In this document: piece after piece, positions 9,161 through 18,846 of the stretch | Numbering within the stretch: the stretch's first letter is position 1 | Layout of the letters: each line of letters starts with the position of its first letter | DNA from: Gammaproteobacteria bacterium | GTDB lineage: Bacteria > Pseudomonadota > Gammaproteobacteria > SZUA-152 | Assembly (NCBI GenBank): GCA_013152545.1 | Contig: JAADGF010000026.1 | Span: forward strand, 1-39,538 | Length of the DNA stretch: 39,538 nt | Direction: 5' to 3' | Program-made: the position numbers and the translations under genes | The notes under the pieces: generated by a model | Database searches by the model: none | What the model saw: the letters and a program-made list of their open reading frames with translations, nothing else | What the model was told of the DNA's origin: nothing

Positions 9161-9654
9161 AACATTATTTTTATCTTGTTTGTTATTGCTAAGTAAATTC
9201 AATTAATTAACGAATTATAATGTTGTTAATTATTGTGGCTGATGACACAAACACCCGACTAAAAGTAAGTCGGCATAGTTAACGCTATTATTAACAATAT
9301 GAGGATATGCCTAACTATTTACATTAGTAGACATAGAGTTAACCTATATCTTGTCGGCCTATGACAGCTTAGTTTTTTATTAGCATTTTATTATATATAA
9401 AAACAAGTAAATCTTATTAGGGTAAAATAAAAGATGACTTATAGTATAAAGAGACAGCTGTTTATCTGAATATGTTTTGATATTGTTAGCTGATTGTTAT
9501 TTTATGCTTGAAGTTGAAAAAACAAGATCGATAAATATACAGAAATTTTTCTAAATAGTTAGAATAGGCACTCGAATATGTTTTACTAAAAATTGGCATT
9601 ATAATAATGCGCGGCAAGTGTTAGGTTTTTCGATTGCGACAAATAGAGTCAAGT

Positions 9655-9693
9655 CGAAAACCACTTAATACTCATTGTGTTAAGTGGTTTTCG
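9655..9693. promoter_or_regulatory. Strong leader hairpin before the sensor kinase
   Basis: cgaaaaccacttaa (9655-9668) and its exact complement (9680-9693) form a 14-bp stem with an 11-nt loop. It lies 45 bp upstream of the kinase ATG at 9739. The 3' arm ends in GGTTTTCGTTTAG, a weak T tract. It may be an attenuator or a terminator, or an operator if it acts as DNA. Confidence 0.55.
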
Positions 9694-9738
9694 TTTAGGC
9701 GCTCAATAATCATACTTACAAATACTACCGCAAACATA

Positions 9739-11562
9739 ATGCACTCTTTATCATTAAAATTTCGCATAACTGCACTGGCCTTGTTAGTCGCTGTGGTTCC
9801 TTTTGCTTTGTTTCAAATCATTACGGTGAAACGGTCGTCAGTGACGCTTTTAAATTTTTTAGGTAACGACTTAGAAGAACAATCATTGATTATCGCGCGT
9901 GAAATCAATCGTTTTTTGAGTCAACGTCTTACCGATGCGCGTTTGATTGCTAAGGCCAATGTTTTTAAGCAAATGGATGCTGATGTTGCTCGCGAATATC
10001 TTCGGTCAGTCGCACAAGAAAGCGAGCCGTTATACGCGATTGATCTGGCGAATACCAAGGGAATCATTTTAATTAGTTCGAGTAACGAGGGCGAGGAAGG
10101 TTATATCGCCTGGGATTTACATCTGGGCGTAAAAAATATTTTTCAGCAAGCAGTAAAAGCAAGAGAAGGCGATGTTTTTATCTCTGAGGCGTACTTGTTA
10201 GGTACCGGACCTGAGTTAATATTAGCGACTCCCTTTACGGATGCCGGTAGAAAAAAAGTAGCGGGTGTGCTGTTGGTCGAAATTAGCTTGCAGGGTGTTC
10301 AGGAAATCATTAATGATTTTAGTGAACGTAACATTACCGACACACATACCTATATTGTTGATAAATTCGGTAATGTTATAGTTACCACCAATAATAGCAT
10401 GCCAGTGTTTGAACGATTCCCGGATTTACGTATACAACCAGCAATGTTGAGTGACACTGCCGTCGGTTCGGTAGGTTACGTTAATTCTGAATCCAAAGAA
10501 GTTATGGCGGGTTTTGCCGATATGCGGGAATTTGGAGTTAATCGGGGCTTGGACTGGAATGTGATAACGGTTACTCCAAAACATCAGGTAACCCAACCGA
10601 TTGATGAGACACGCAATGTGTTAACAGCTGTGGGAATTATTTTTTCGACAATAGCAGTATTAGTTGCCTATTTATTGGCAAGAAGTATTACTTTGCCTTT
10701 ACAGCGTACTGTCAATTTAGCGGAAGAAATCAGAAAGGGTAATTATTCGCACCGACTGGAGGAGAATATCGGTGGTGAAATAGGCTCATTAGCGACTGCT
10801 ATCAATGAAATGGCAGACCGGATTGAGGAACGCACGGCTGAAATTGTAACGCGTAATGAAAAATTAACCTCGGAAATTGTTGAACGTAAAATAGCACAGG
10901 ACCGATTGAAAAAATTATCGCATAAAATTGTGCGATTGCAGGAAGAAGAGCGCCGACGGGTGTCTCGTGAATTGCATGATGGTATTAATCAATTGCTTGT
11001 ATCGGTCAAGTACAAAATAGAAAACTTCGATGAAAAATTTGCGTACTCACAAGAGGAAGCGAGCAAGGATATTAACAAGGCGGTTATATTTTTGGATGAA
11101 GCAATTTCTGAAGTACGTCGGGTGTCACATGCACTGCGCCCGAGTGTGTTGGATGATCTTGGTCTGGCGCCTGCGATTACGAATTTATCGAGGCAATTTT
11201 CTGAACGGAATCAGATAGATGTGCAAGTGGGTGGGGTTGATGGTGAAAACCCCAAACGCATGCCAATGGATGTTGAAACAGCCATGTATCGAATTGTGCA
11301 GGAAGCGCTTACGAATATCGAAAAACATGCTAATGCCTCAACTGTGGTAATTAACGTGACACACAACGATACAAATGTGACAATAAGGCTCGAAGATGAT
11401 GGGCAGGGGTTCGATCTCCAGAAGGCAACGAGGACAAGCCAGAGCATGGGGTTGCGAAATATGCGGGAGCGTATTGAGTTGCTTCAGGGTTCTTTCTTTA
11501 TACACTCCGATGTTGGCAAAGGCACATTTTTGGAGGTCAAAGCACCTCTGAGTTTAGATTAA
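9739..11562 (+). CDS. Membrane sensor histidine kinase, NarX/DesK type (HAMP, HisKA_3, HATPase)
   Basis: A 607-residue kinase of a two-component system. The ATG at 9739 starts directly before the first membrane segment (FRITALALLVAVVPFALF). An in-frame TTG at 9634 would add 35 residues encoded across a perfect hairpin and is less likely. An extracytoplasmic sensing region of about 250 residues (probably a Cache fold) is followed by a second membrane segment, then HAMP (ARSITLPLQRTVNLAEEI), a coiled coil, and the HisKA_3 box SRELHDGINQLL with the phospho-accepting His at about residue 413. The HATPase has the N box (QEALTNIEKHA) and G boxes (DDGQGFD, SMGLRNMRERI). The response regulator follows 32 bp downstream, so they form an operon. 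Divergent placement suggests control of the cytochrome and dehydrogenase genes. The signal is unknown. Confidence 0.9.
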   Translation: MHSLSLKFRITALALLVAVVPFALFQIITVKRSSVTLLNFLGNDLEEQSLIIAREINRFLSQRLTDARLIAKANVFKQMDADVAREYLRSVAQESEPLYAIDLANTKGIILISSSNEGEEGYIAWDLHLGVKNIFQQAVKAREGDVFISEAYLLGTGPELILATPFTDAGRKKVAGVLLVEISLQGVQEIINDFSERNITDTHTYIVDKFGNVIVTTNNSMPVFERFPDLRIQPAMLSDTAVGSVGYVNSESKEVMAGFADMREFGVNRGLDWNVITVTPKHQVTQPIDETRNVLTAVGIIFSTIAVLVAYLLARSITLPLQRTVNLAEEIRKGNYSHRLEENIGGEIGSLATAINEMADRIEERTAEIVTRNEKLTSEIVERKIAQDRLKKLSHKIVRLQEEERRRVSRELHDGINQLLVSVKYKIENFDEKFAYSQEEASKDINKAVIFLDEAISEVRRVSHALRPSVLDDLGLAPAITNLSRQFSERNQIDVQVGGVDGENPKRMPMDVETAMYRIVQEALTNIEKHANASTVVINVTHNDTNVTIRLEDDGQGFDLQKATRTSQSMGLRNMRERIELLQGSFFIHSDVGKGTFLEVKAPLSLD

Positions 11563-11594
11563 GACAGTGCTTAAATAAACCAAGGTGTAGTTAC

Positions 11595-12341
11595 ATGAGC
11601 GAAAACGCAATCGAGACAACGGGAAATACGGGTGACGAATTAGAGGGTAAATTACCCGTCAGCGAATCTGGGCAAAAAAACAAACATCATGAAGGTAATA
11701 TTAAAGTGTTACTCGTTGATGATCATGCTGTAGTAAGAGATGGTATTCGCGCACGCTTCGGACCTCAACCCGATTTTGAGGTGGTCGGTGAAGCGGTTAA
11801 TGGCAGGGAGGCGATCATCAAGGCTGGTGAATTAAAGCCAGATGTTGTGCTAATGGATATTAGCATGCCGGTAATGAATGGTATGGATGCGGCACGGCAT
11901 TTACGTAATGATTACCCCGACATGAAGGTGATTATTCTGACTATGCATGAGCACAAAGAGTACATTCAAGGTGTTATTCGGTGTGGGGCACATGGTTATA
12001 TTGTTAAAGATGTATCGGCTCAGGAGATGATTAATGCGATTAAGACAGTATGCCAAGGGGAAACTTATTACAGTTCTTGTGTATCGCAAATGATGTATGA
12101 TGATTTTTCAAAATCAGATCGTGTCACGAACGCTGATAAAGTGGGTTTAACACAGCGTCAACGTACTATCTTGGCGTTGGTTGACCAAGGCATGAGTAGT
12201 AAGGATATTGCAAATGAACTCAATATCAGTGTGCGTACCGTAGAGGCACATCGACATAATATAAAAATCAAACTCGATGCTCAAAATTCAGCTAATGTCT
12301 CTTCTCCGCTATTAACAAGCAAGCCGGATATAGTGAAGTAA
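11595..12341 (+). CDS. NarL/FixJ-family response regulator
   Basis: A 248-residue regulator, partner of the kinase just upstream. The receiver domain starts at about residue 36 (IKVLLVDDHAVVRDG), with the acceptor Asp at 88 (VVLMDISMP) and the conserved Lys in YIVKDVSA. The DNA-binding end is a LuxR-type helix-turn-helix, LTQRQRTILALVDQG followed by SSKDIANELNISVRTVEAHR. A 34-residue polar leader before the receiver is unusual for the family; the start is nevertheless supported by AAGGTG eight bases before the ATG. The last 20 residues after the HTH are disordered-looking. Likely a transcription factor for the neighbouring redox genes; the targets are inferred from position only. Confidence 0.9.
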   Translation: MSENAIETTGNTGDELEGKLPVSESGQKNKHHEGNIKVLLVDDHAVVRDGIRARFGPQPDFEVVGEAVNGREAIIKAGELKPDVVLMDISMPVMNGMDAARHLRNDYPDMKVIILTMHEHKEYIQGVIRCGAHGYIVKDVSAQEMINAIKTVCQGETYYSSCVSQMMYDDFSKSDRVTNADKVGLTQRQRTILALVDQGMSSKDIANELNISVRTVEAHRHNIKIKLDAQNSANVSSPLLTSKPDIVK

Positions 12342-12392
12342 CGCCGCGGATTTCTTGAGGGTGCGGTGCGGCACCTGGTTTGATCGTATATA

Positions 12393-12516
12393 GGTGAGCA
12401 CAATTATTTTAACATTTTCTTGTCTATTTTCCGGCCTTCTGCGTTGCTGCTACGATCACATAACTCATTAAGCTTATCTTCGCAGCGTCGTTTTGAAGGC
12501 CATAATTATGCTCACC
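12393..12516. repeat. Long nested inverted repeat between convergent genes
   Basis: The outer arms ggtgagcacaattat (12393-12407) and ataattatgctcacc (12502-12516) pair at 14 of 15 positions. The inner arms ggccttc (12433-12439) and gaaggcc (12495-12501) are perfect. The arms are directly joined on the right side but are split by 25 bp on the left, so this looks like a decayed palindromic intergenic repeat. It lies between the 3' ends of the response regulator and the Sel1 gene and could also end both transcripts. Confidence 0.6.
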
Positions 12517-12544
12517 GACTTAGCAAATAACTATTGCCTTGCAT

Positions 12545-13792
12545 TTAGTTAGGGAGGGGCTTAACGATCATGCTTGAATGCACCGCTGAAAAAGGCCTTG
12601 CCCAAGGTGACCATTTTTTTAGATTTTTAGGTAATTTTTCCGCCTCGGCCAGTGCCGTTTTTCTATTTTCAAAATTTCCATAGATTAAATAGAACCACTG
12701 TTTGTCACCAATATAGGCAGAATAGTAGGCGGTATCGAGTAACATAGGTTGTGATTTAGCGATATCCAACAGCCATTGCAGCTTATCACTTCGGGCCAGT
12801 TGCAAGGTATAAAATTGTGGATTTTGCTGCCTTACCCAATCATCATTAAATATTTTCAAACTGTGGCTGTTAGTTCTATTTGGGGTGGCTTTTTTTTCCC
12901 TTAAACGTTGTTGCGCCACTTGAGCATCGGCTAACCAGTCATCTAATTTTGGACCATCTAACCAGTCTTTCGTTCTAATACGTTCTGAGATGGTTTGATA
13001 TTCTGTGCTGGCGTGTGCTTGCGAAATTTTTTCCTTTGGTACAGATTCGGAGTAGCGCGGTTGTGATCTTTTTGAATGTGGAGGCCGTTTGGAGAGCGGG
13101 ATTACTGTGCTTTTTTGATGCACGTTTTGATTGATTTCATCCAATGCGATCAGTGCTTCATCGACACCTTGAAGTGCAGCAATTTGTAACCAGAACTGTG
13201 CTTCCTCCAAATTACGTTTTACACCTCGTCCCTCTTTGTAGAGTACGCCAAGATTATATTGTGCAAAAGAGTAACCCCACTCAGCTGAATGTCGGTACCA
13301 AGTCGCGGCTTTAGAAATGCTTTTGCGAGCCCCCAAACCTTGCTCATAAAGCACCCCTAAGTTATTTTGCGCAATAATATGTTGCTGCGCTGCTGCTTTA
13401 CTATACCATTCAAAGGCTTTTTTCGGGTCTTTATTAACACCTTTACCGGTTTGATAAATCCAACCCATGGTTGCTTGTGCTTTAGCGTAACCTTGGTTGG
13501 CCAATGGCTGCCAAATAGCATAAGCTGTTTTATATTGGCCGAACAGGAAAGCCATTCTGCCACGCTTATATTCCGCAACACGGTGTTTTAATGCATTTTC
13601 CTCAAATATGGCGCTGTCTCTGCTTTGCGCCAATTCGTGTTCTTCAAATTCTATCTCCTCTTCAGCACTAAACCACTCAGTGTCGACAGAGGGTGGAATG
13701 TTTTGGTTGATTTTTGGCTCGGAAGCCACGGCGCTTAGCGTAGCCAACCAAACCACAATGGCAAACAAAAAATGCGTTGCTGTGTATGACAT
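12545..13792 (-). CDS. Periplasmic Sel1-repeat protein with a C-terminal SPOR-like domain
   Basis: A 415-residue exported protein. The ATG at 13792 gives MSYTATHFLFAIVVWLATLSAVASE, a signal peptide; a TTG three codons upstream is less likely. Three Sel1/TPR-like repeats (about residues 85-200) each carry the pattern AQ.NLGVLYEQGLG...A..WY..AA. A charged, Ser-rich linker follows. The last 85 residues (FYTLQLARSDKLQWL ... WFYLIYGNFENRKTALAEAEKLP) resemble a SPOR domain, which in other proteins binds denuded peptidoglycan at the division site. This suggests a cell-envelope or septum role. It stands alone between tRNA-Asn and the convergent regulator gene. The Sel1 part is certain; SPOR is likely but divergent. 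Confidence 0.8.
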   Translation of the reverse strand: MSYTATHFLFAIVVWLATLSAVASEPKINQNIPPSVDTEWFSAEEEIEFEEHELAQSRDSAIFEENALKHRVAEYKRGRMAFLFGQYKTAYAIWQPLANQGYAKAQATMGWIYQTGKGVNKDPKKAFEWYSKAAAQQHIIAQNNLGVLYEQGLGARKSISKAATWYRHSAEWGYSFAQYNLGVLYKEGRGVKRNLEEAQFWLQIAALQGVDEALIALDEINQNVHQKSTVIPLSKRPPHSKRSQPRYSESVPKEKISQAHASTEYQTISERIRTKDWLDGPKLDDWLADAQVAQQRLREKKATPNRTNSHSLKIFNDDWVRQQNPQFYTLQLARSDKLQWLLDIAKSQPMLLDTAYYSAYIGDKQWFYLIYGNFENRKTALAEAEKLPKNLKKWSPWARPFSAVHSSMIVKPLPN

Positions 13793-14324
13793 AGGGCTCA
13801 ACTATGGAGAAATTCTATAAAGTCTACGGTAATCAATCGAGTATTTCACTTTTTTCGTCACCTTTAACACGTCGCGGATTTAAGCGGGTAAATACTTTGC
13901 TTAGCCCTTACGATTTGATCTTGCTTAATCGATTTAAACGAAAAGAAGTGAGAGCGTTATGTTAAATTGATACAAGCTTGAAATAGCGCCTATCGCTGTG
14001 TTTATTATATAGTCAATTATAACAGATTGCACAAAGTAGGTGAAATAAGGGGAAAAGCTTAGCACAAATGGTTTAAATGTAGTCGCAGCAGCATGACGTG
14101 TATAGGCTGTTGCAATGCCCCCCCCGCGCACATATTGCCGCAACGAGCTAAGGCCGTCGGGTGTAGCATTCGGGTGTAGCATAGAGTCAAACAGCCTTGA
14201 TTATTATTTGTAGATCTGAAGGAGGGGACAACGCCAATATTTGAATCAGCCTTGCGCTTTTTGTTAATGACTTACTGCATTAATAACCTTTTGTTATTCC
14301 TGCATTTTTAACTTGCGCGGTAAA
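13793..14324. other. Intergenic, no gene seen
   Basis: Stretch between the Sel1 gene and tRNA-Asn. It holds a short tandem repeat (cgggtgtagcatt, then cgggtgtagcata) near 14157-14182 and a run of eight C near 14118. A possible minus-strand reading of 82 codons (14182-13934) has no recognisable domain and I do not accept it as a gene. Confidence 0.5.
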
Positions 14325-14400
14325 TGGCTCCCCAGCGCGGACTCGAACCACGGACCCGGTGATTAACAGTCACCTGCTCTACCAACTGAGCTACTGGGGA
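14325..14400 (-). tRNA. tRNA-Asn (GTT)
   Basis: A 76-nt cloverleaf on the minus strand starting TCCCCAG, with D-arm GCTCAGTTGGTAGAGC, anticodon loop CTGTTAA (anticodon GTT), TTCGAGT T-loop and an encoded CCA. It lies 68 bp downstream of the aminotransferase gene on the same strand. Confidence 0.97.
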
Positions 14401-14468
14401 ATATATCTGATCGCTTATGGGCTGCGTATGTTACCCGGGACGCCTACAAGGGTCAACAGCTGATTTAA

Positions 14469-15656
14469 CTAATTATTTAAAAGATTGCTTAATCGGTCAA
14501 ATGCGCGTTCGAGCTGTTCCATGCTTGTCGCAAATGATACTCGCATATGACCAGGCGCGCCGAAAGCGGAGCCGGGTATTAAAGCGATACCGATTTTATC
14601 CAATAAATATTCACCGAACTTAATATCATCATGAATGTTCGGTATGCGTTTGATAACATCCTGGCAGTCTGGAAACGAATAAAATGCACCTTGCGAGTGC
14701 AGGCATTGAATTCCGTTAATGCTGTTGAGCGCTGACACGGTAAATTCATGGCGCTGCCTGAAGGCTTCTATCATTTGGTCCATGCAGGATTGCTCTCCGT
14801 CTAGAGCAGCCTGAGCAGCAATTTGCGAAATAGAACAGGGATTGGATGTGCTTTGCGATTGTATTTTTTTCATCGCCTCGATGAGCCAAGCCGGGCCTGC
14901 CGCATAACCAATTCGCCAGCCTGTCATTGAGTATGCTTTTGATACGCCATTTATGATGACACAACGCTCATAAAGATCCGGGCACACGGTCAGGATATTA
15001 ACAAAAGGTGTATCGTTTAAGCGTATGTGTTCGTATATATCGTCGCTGACAATTAATATATTCGGGTGCCGTTTCAACACCTCAGCCAGTCCGAGTAATT
15101 CGTCAGCTGAATAAGTAGCACCACTTGGGTTGGACGGGCTGTTGATGATAAATAACCGTGTGTCCGGGGTTATCGCGGCCGCTAATTGCTGTGGCGTGAT
15201 TTTAAATCCGCGCTCCAAACTGCTTTTAATGATAACCGGTTCACCATTGGCTAATAAGACCATTTCTGGATAAGATACCCAGTAAGGCGCGGGAATAATT
15301 ACCTCATTGCCACTACTGATAAATGCTTCGACTAAATTATAAAAACTGTGTTTTCCGCCGCAGGAAACTAACACTTGTTCTGGTGTGTAGCGAAGGCCAT
15401 TATCGCGTTTAAATTTATTGATAATGGCTTGCTTTAGTTCGGGTGTCCCGTCAACCGCTGTGTATTTGGTAAATCCTGCATCCAGTGCATGTACCGCCGC
15501 TTTTTTAATGTGATCTGGCGTATCAAAATCCGGTTCCCCAGCACCCAGCCCAATGATATCTTTACCCTCGGCTTGCAATGCCTTAGCTTGTGCCGTAATT
15601 GCCAATGTGGGGGACGGTTTAATACGCTGAACCCGCTGTGATAAGTTCTTTTTCAC
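14469..15656 (-). CDS. Class I pyridoxal-phosphate aminotransferase (aspartate aminotransferase-like, subgroup Ib)
   Basis: A 395-residue cytosolic enzyme that moves an amino group between an amino acid, probably aspartate, and a 2-oxo acid. Visible family features: GAGEPDFDTP near the start, YTAVDGTPELKQAI, the NSPSNPSGA block, the SDDIYEHI segment with the cofactor-binding Asp and Tyr, the PLP-binding Lys in NGVSKAYSMTGWRIGY, and the substrate carboxylate-binding Arg in MRVSFA near the end. The start is taken as GTG at 15656: AAAGGA precedes it by about 7 bases, while the TTG one codon earlier is too close. It is divergent from uvrB and upstream of tRNA-Asn, an arrangement I recall from pseudomonads. 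Exact substrate choice cannot be read from sequence. Confidence 0.92.
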   Translation of the reverse strand: MKKNLSQRVQRIKPSPTLAITAQAKALQAEGKDIIGLGAGEPDFDTPDHIKKAAVHALDAGFTKYTAVDGTPELKQAIINKFKRDNGLRYTPEQVLVSCGGKHSFYNLVEAFISSGNEVIIPAPYWVSYPEMVLLANGEPVIIKSSLERGFKITPQQLAAAITPDTRLFIINSPSNPSGATYSADELLGLAEVLKRHPNILIVSDDIYEHIRLNDTPFVNILTVCPDLYERCVIINGVSKAYSMTGWRIGYAAGPAWLIEAMKKIQSQSTSNPCSISQIAAQAALDGEQSCMDQMIEAFRQRHEFTVSALNSINGIQCLHSQGAFYSFPDCQDVIKRIPNIHDDIKFGEYLLDKIGIALIPGSAFGAPGHMRVSFATSMEQLERAFDRLSNLLNN

Positions 15657-15908
15657 CAATATTCCTTTAAAATCAAGCTGCTTTTATTTCTATTCAAAGT
15701 ATTTTCCCGTTATATTCAACTGATTGACTTAGGTTCAATGTTATAAACTCGCACCCAATAATTTATTCGTCCGATAGATACGCTACAATAGGCAAGTTAT
15801 GTCAGTGTATTTCAATAATTGCCGCATTGTAACGTAACGATTGGATGGACGCTGTCACAAATTGTGAATTTTAACAACATAAATCGTAATGTAAACAATA
15901 CAATAACT

Positions 15909-17930
15909 ATGGTGGCAAAACTTTTTGAATTAGAAGCGGCGTTTGAGCCTTCCGGCGATCAACCCACAGCGATACGGCAACTATTGGAAGGCATACAGGC
16001 AGGCGAGGCCACGTTAACATTGTTGGGAGTAACCGGATCAGGTAAAACCTTCACGATTGCTAATTTGATTGAAAAAATTCAGCGCCCCGTTATTATACTG
16101 GCCCCGAACAAAACACTGGCTGCCCAGCTCTATGGCGAAATGCGTACATTTTTCCCGCGTAACGCGGTTGAATATTTTGTTTCTTATTATGATTATTACC
16201 AGCCAGAAGCCTATGTTCCGGCTTCTGATACCTACATAGAAAAAGATGCGTCTATCAATGAACATATCGAGCAAATGCGGCTATCGGCTACCAAGGCGAT
16301 ACTGGAACGCAACGATACGATCATTGTTGCTACGGTATCTGCTATTTATGGCTTAGGTGATCCAGCGTCCTATTTGAAAATGGTGCTGCATCTGGATCGA
16401 GGTGATACCATCGACCAACGTCAACTTTTGCGTCGCTTGGCAGAGCTGCAATACAAGAGAAATGATGTAGAACTGCATCGCGGCACTTACCGAGTACGTG
16501 GTGATGTAATCGACATATATCCCGCAGAATCTGAACGGGAAGCGGTGCGTGTGGAGTTATTTGATGAGGAAATCGAATCCCTGGGTTATTTTGACCCACT
16601 CACGGGCGAAATGATTAAAAAGGTACCCCGCCTGACCATCTATCCTAAAACCCACTATGTGACACCGCGGCAAACGTTGTTGGATTCCATAGATTATATC
16701 CGTGAAGAACTCAAAGAACGTTTAGCGCAGCTCAGGGAATCCAGTAAATTAGTCGAGGCTCAACGACTGGAAGAGCGCACACGTTATGATATTGAGATGA
16801 TGTTGGAACTGGGTTATTGTTCCGGCATTGAAAACTATTCGCGATATTTATCGGGCCGCCAGCCAGGGGCTCCCCCACCAACATTGCTTGATTATGTCAC
16901 GCATCAAAATGCTTTAATGATCGTCGATGAATCCCATGTCACTATCCCACAATTAAGGGCGATGTATAAGGGGGATCGTGCACGCAAAGAGAACCTTGTA
17001 ATGTATGGCTTTCGGCTCCCGTCTGCACTTGATAATCGACCATTACGTTTCGATGAATTTGAACAGCTGATGCCACAGGCAATTTTTGTTTCAGCAACGC
17101 CTGGCGCTTACGAGGCGGAGCAAGGGGGAAGCGTGGTGGAGCAGGTCATTCGCCCCACGGGGCTGGTAGATCCTAAAATCGAGGTACGTCCGGCCAGCAC
17201 ACAAGTGGATGACCTATTGTCCGAGATCAATCAGCATGTTAGCTTGGATGAGCGTATTCTGGTGACAACATTAACCAAACGTATGGCTGAAGACCTGACG
17301 GACTATCTTGCCGAACATGGTGTCCGGGTTCGATACATGCACTCCGATATAGAAACGGTAGAGCGAGTAGAGATAATTCGCGATTTACGTTTAGGTGAAT
17401 TCGATGTGTTAATCGGTATTAATTTGTTACGGGAAGGCTTGGATATGCCAGAGGTATCGTTGGTGGCGATTCTTGATGCCGACAAAGAAGGTTTTTTGCG
17501 TTCAGAGCGTTCGTTGATACAAACTATCGGTCGGGCGGCAAGAAATCTCCATGGCAAAGCCATATTGTATGGTGATACGGTGACAGGCTCCATGCAACGC
17601 GCCATTGATGAAACTGAACGACGCCGCGATATGCAGATTAAATACAATAAAGCACACAATATTACCCCTAGATCCGTGAAAAAAGCAGTGGCTGATATTA
17701 TGGAGGGCGCATATTCGACGCAAAAAGGATCGGCTGCACGCTATGCCAAAGCAGCAGAAGAAACAATAGAATATGCCGCTTTAACGCCGAAACAACTGGA
17801 GAAGAAAATTAAATCACTGGAAGACGAAATGTATCAGCATGCTCAAAATTTAGAATTTGAAGCAGCAGCACATTTGCGCGATAAAATCGAGCACATCCAA
17901 AAAAGTGCTTTCGGGATGGATTCAGTCTAG
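15909..17930 (+). CDS. uvrB: UvrABC excinuclease subunit B
   Basis: A 673-residue protein, the same length as Escherichia coli UvrB. It is the damage-verifying helicase-like subunit of nucleotide excision repair, loaded by UvrA and cut-competent with UvrC. Visible: Walker [10 protein letters not shown], the aromatic beta-hairpin [20 protein letters not shown] that probes the lesion, the DESH box, the helicase C-terminal motifs ([26 protein letters not shown]) and the C-terminal UVR motif ([20 protein letters not shown]) that contacts UvrC. The ATG at 15909 matches the family start ([20 protein letters not shown]); an upstream ATG at 15819 would add 30 unrelated residues. No clear LexA box is seen upstream. 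Confidence 0.98.
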   Translation: MVAKLFELEAAFEPSGDQPTAIRQLLEGIQAGEATLTLLGVTGSGKTFTIANLIEKIQRPVIILAPNKTLAAQLYGEMRTFFPRNAVEYFVSYYDYYQPEAYVPASDTYIEKDASINEHIEQMRLSATKAILERNDTIIVATVSAIYGLGDPASYLKMVLHLDRGDTIDQRQLLRRLAELQYKRNDVELHRGTYRVRGDVIDIYPAESEREAVRVELFDEEIESLGYFDPLTGEMIKKVPRLTIYPKTHYVTPRQTLLDSIDYIREELKERLAQLRESSKLVEAQRLEERTRYDIEMMLELGYCSGIENYSRYLSGRQPGAPPPTLLDYVTHQNALMIVDESHVTIPQLRAMYKGDRARKENLVMYGFRLPSALDNRPLRFDEFEQLMPQAIFVSATPGAYEAEQGGSVVEQVIRPTGLVDPKIEVRPASTQVDDLLSEINQHVSLDERILVTTLTKRMAEDLTDYLAEHGVRVRYMHSDIETVERVEIIRDLRLGEFDVLIGINLLREGLDMPEVSLVAILDADKEGFLRSERSLIQTIGRAARNLHGKAILYGDTVTGSMQRAIDETERRRDMQIKYNKAHNITPRSVKKAVADIMEGAYSTQKGSAARYAKAAEETIEYAALTPKQLEKKIKSLEDEMYQHAQNLEFEAAAHLRDKIEHIQKSAFGMDSV

Positions 17931-17956
17931 GAGCTATTCTCGGACAGGCTCTTTCC
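17931..17956. repeat. Solo end sequence, inverted copy of the fold-back element's left end
   Basis: gctattctcggacaggct (17933-17950) matches the reverse complement of 18595-18613 apart from a 2-nt CT indel. The two copies face each other across tRNA-Val. It follows directly after the uvrB stop codon. Confidence 0.6.
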
Positions 17957-18179
17957 AAGGGTGTTGTTAGCAAGAAGAGTAATTATTTAACACAAAGACT
18001 TGCATTTAACCATCCGAATCGAGTATCTTTGCATTCCCCTGCGGAGGGTTATATTGGATGGCGGTGGATAGAGGGGTAAGATGGTAGTCATTCCCTATCG
18101 TATGAAGCGTATTAGTGATGATTACTGATATATTTAGTGACGTCAGCCTGTTCAATATGGACCTTGGTGGTTTTTTTAT

Positions 18180-18256
18180 AGGCGCGTAGCTCAGTTGGTT
18201 AGAGCATCACCTTGACATGGTGGGGGTCGGTGGTTCGAATCCACTCGCGCCTACCA
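18180..18256 (+). tRNA. tRNA-Val (GAC)
   Basis: A 77-nt cloverleaf AGGCGCG ... CGCGCCT with discriminator A and an encoded CCA. The D-arm is GCTCAGTTGGTTAGAGC, the anticodon loop contains GAC (CTTGACA), and the T-loop is TTCGAAT. The 5' A pairs with the T before the discriminator. The form matches pseudomonad-type tRNA-Val(GAC). I found no second copy of its 3' end, so there is no sign of an island attachment site here. Confidence 0.96.
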
Positions 18257-18591
18257 GTTTACACGTCAATATTATCTTTGGAATCAATTTGTACAAGGCT
18301 ATCTTGCCATGCCCAAATGGCAAGGAGGCGCTTGTTATTGGGTCTTTCATTGATTGCCAATAATCGTATACCAGTGATCGTGCCGTTTTTGAATTCTCAT
18401 CAGACCACACAACAAACCCTGCCGTGTTGGTGAACCTAAATTAATCGTTGGACCACACAGTCCGTACAATATCCCCCTTGGTTGAGCCGAGCCGTAAACT
18501 CAAAAAACGGTTTATCTGTCCATCGGTAATAGTGCTGCTCTTGAATTTACGAGACACATTCGTCTTTTTCTGCAGCCAACCAAGTTTACTA
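18257..18591. other. Intergenic after tRNA-Val, no recognisable gene
   Basis: The readings on both strands are short and overlap the tRNA or each other. On the minus strand there is a short hydrophilic stretch (SLVYDYWQSMKDPITSASL) that I cannot place. It may be decayed accessory DNA. Confidence 0.4.
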
Positions 18592-18846
18592 GGAGCCTGT
18601 CCGAGAGAATAGCCGTCGTCGCGAGGGAGCGCCTATTTTGGCCCATTTTTACGATCACTACGTTTAAACCGAATACATCAGTTGAATCTACTGCGACCGC
18701 CGATAGCACAGAACCTAAAAGACTTATTGGGGTTTTCTGAACTCACCGTTATGGTGATATACGCTGTCGTCCAAAAAACCCAATAAATCCTTTACCTTCA
18801 GCACCTTAGTCGCTCTCGCGACGATTCAACTAATGTGTTAGGTTAA
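18592..18846. mobile_element. Fold-back (MITE-like) element
   Basis: About 250 bp that folds on itself. Outer arms: cgtcgtcgcgagggagcg (18614-18631) with cgctctcgcgacgatt (18811-18826), complementary apart from 2 missing bases. Inner arms: ttattggggtttt (18724-18736) with aaaacccaataa (18775-18786). Tip: cacc/ggtg (18744-18756). The left flank aggagcctgtccgagaga recurs inverted at 17933-17950, and the right end (gctctcgcgacgatt...tgtgttaggtt) recurs with changes at 24266-24300. It encodes no transposase, so it would depend on one elsewhere. The exact ends are uncertain. Confidence 0.55.

Larger units (their letters stand above)
8780..9738. other. Long divergent intergenic region between the cytochrome and the sensor kinase
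   Basis: I see no convincing gene in this A+T-rich 959 bp. It must hold the promoters of both divergent genes. Visible structure: an inverted repeat gtatgcg/cgcatac at 8808-8814 and 8827-8833 just upstream of the cytochrome start, the paired TACCTA(A/G)GTA sites at 9137-9160, and the hairpin at 9655-9693. Confidence 0.6.

Noticed and set aside
18180-18256. tRNA-Val as an island attachment site
   Set aside because: No integrase follows it, and no second copy of its 3' end is seen in the window.
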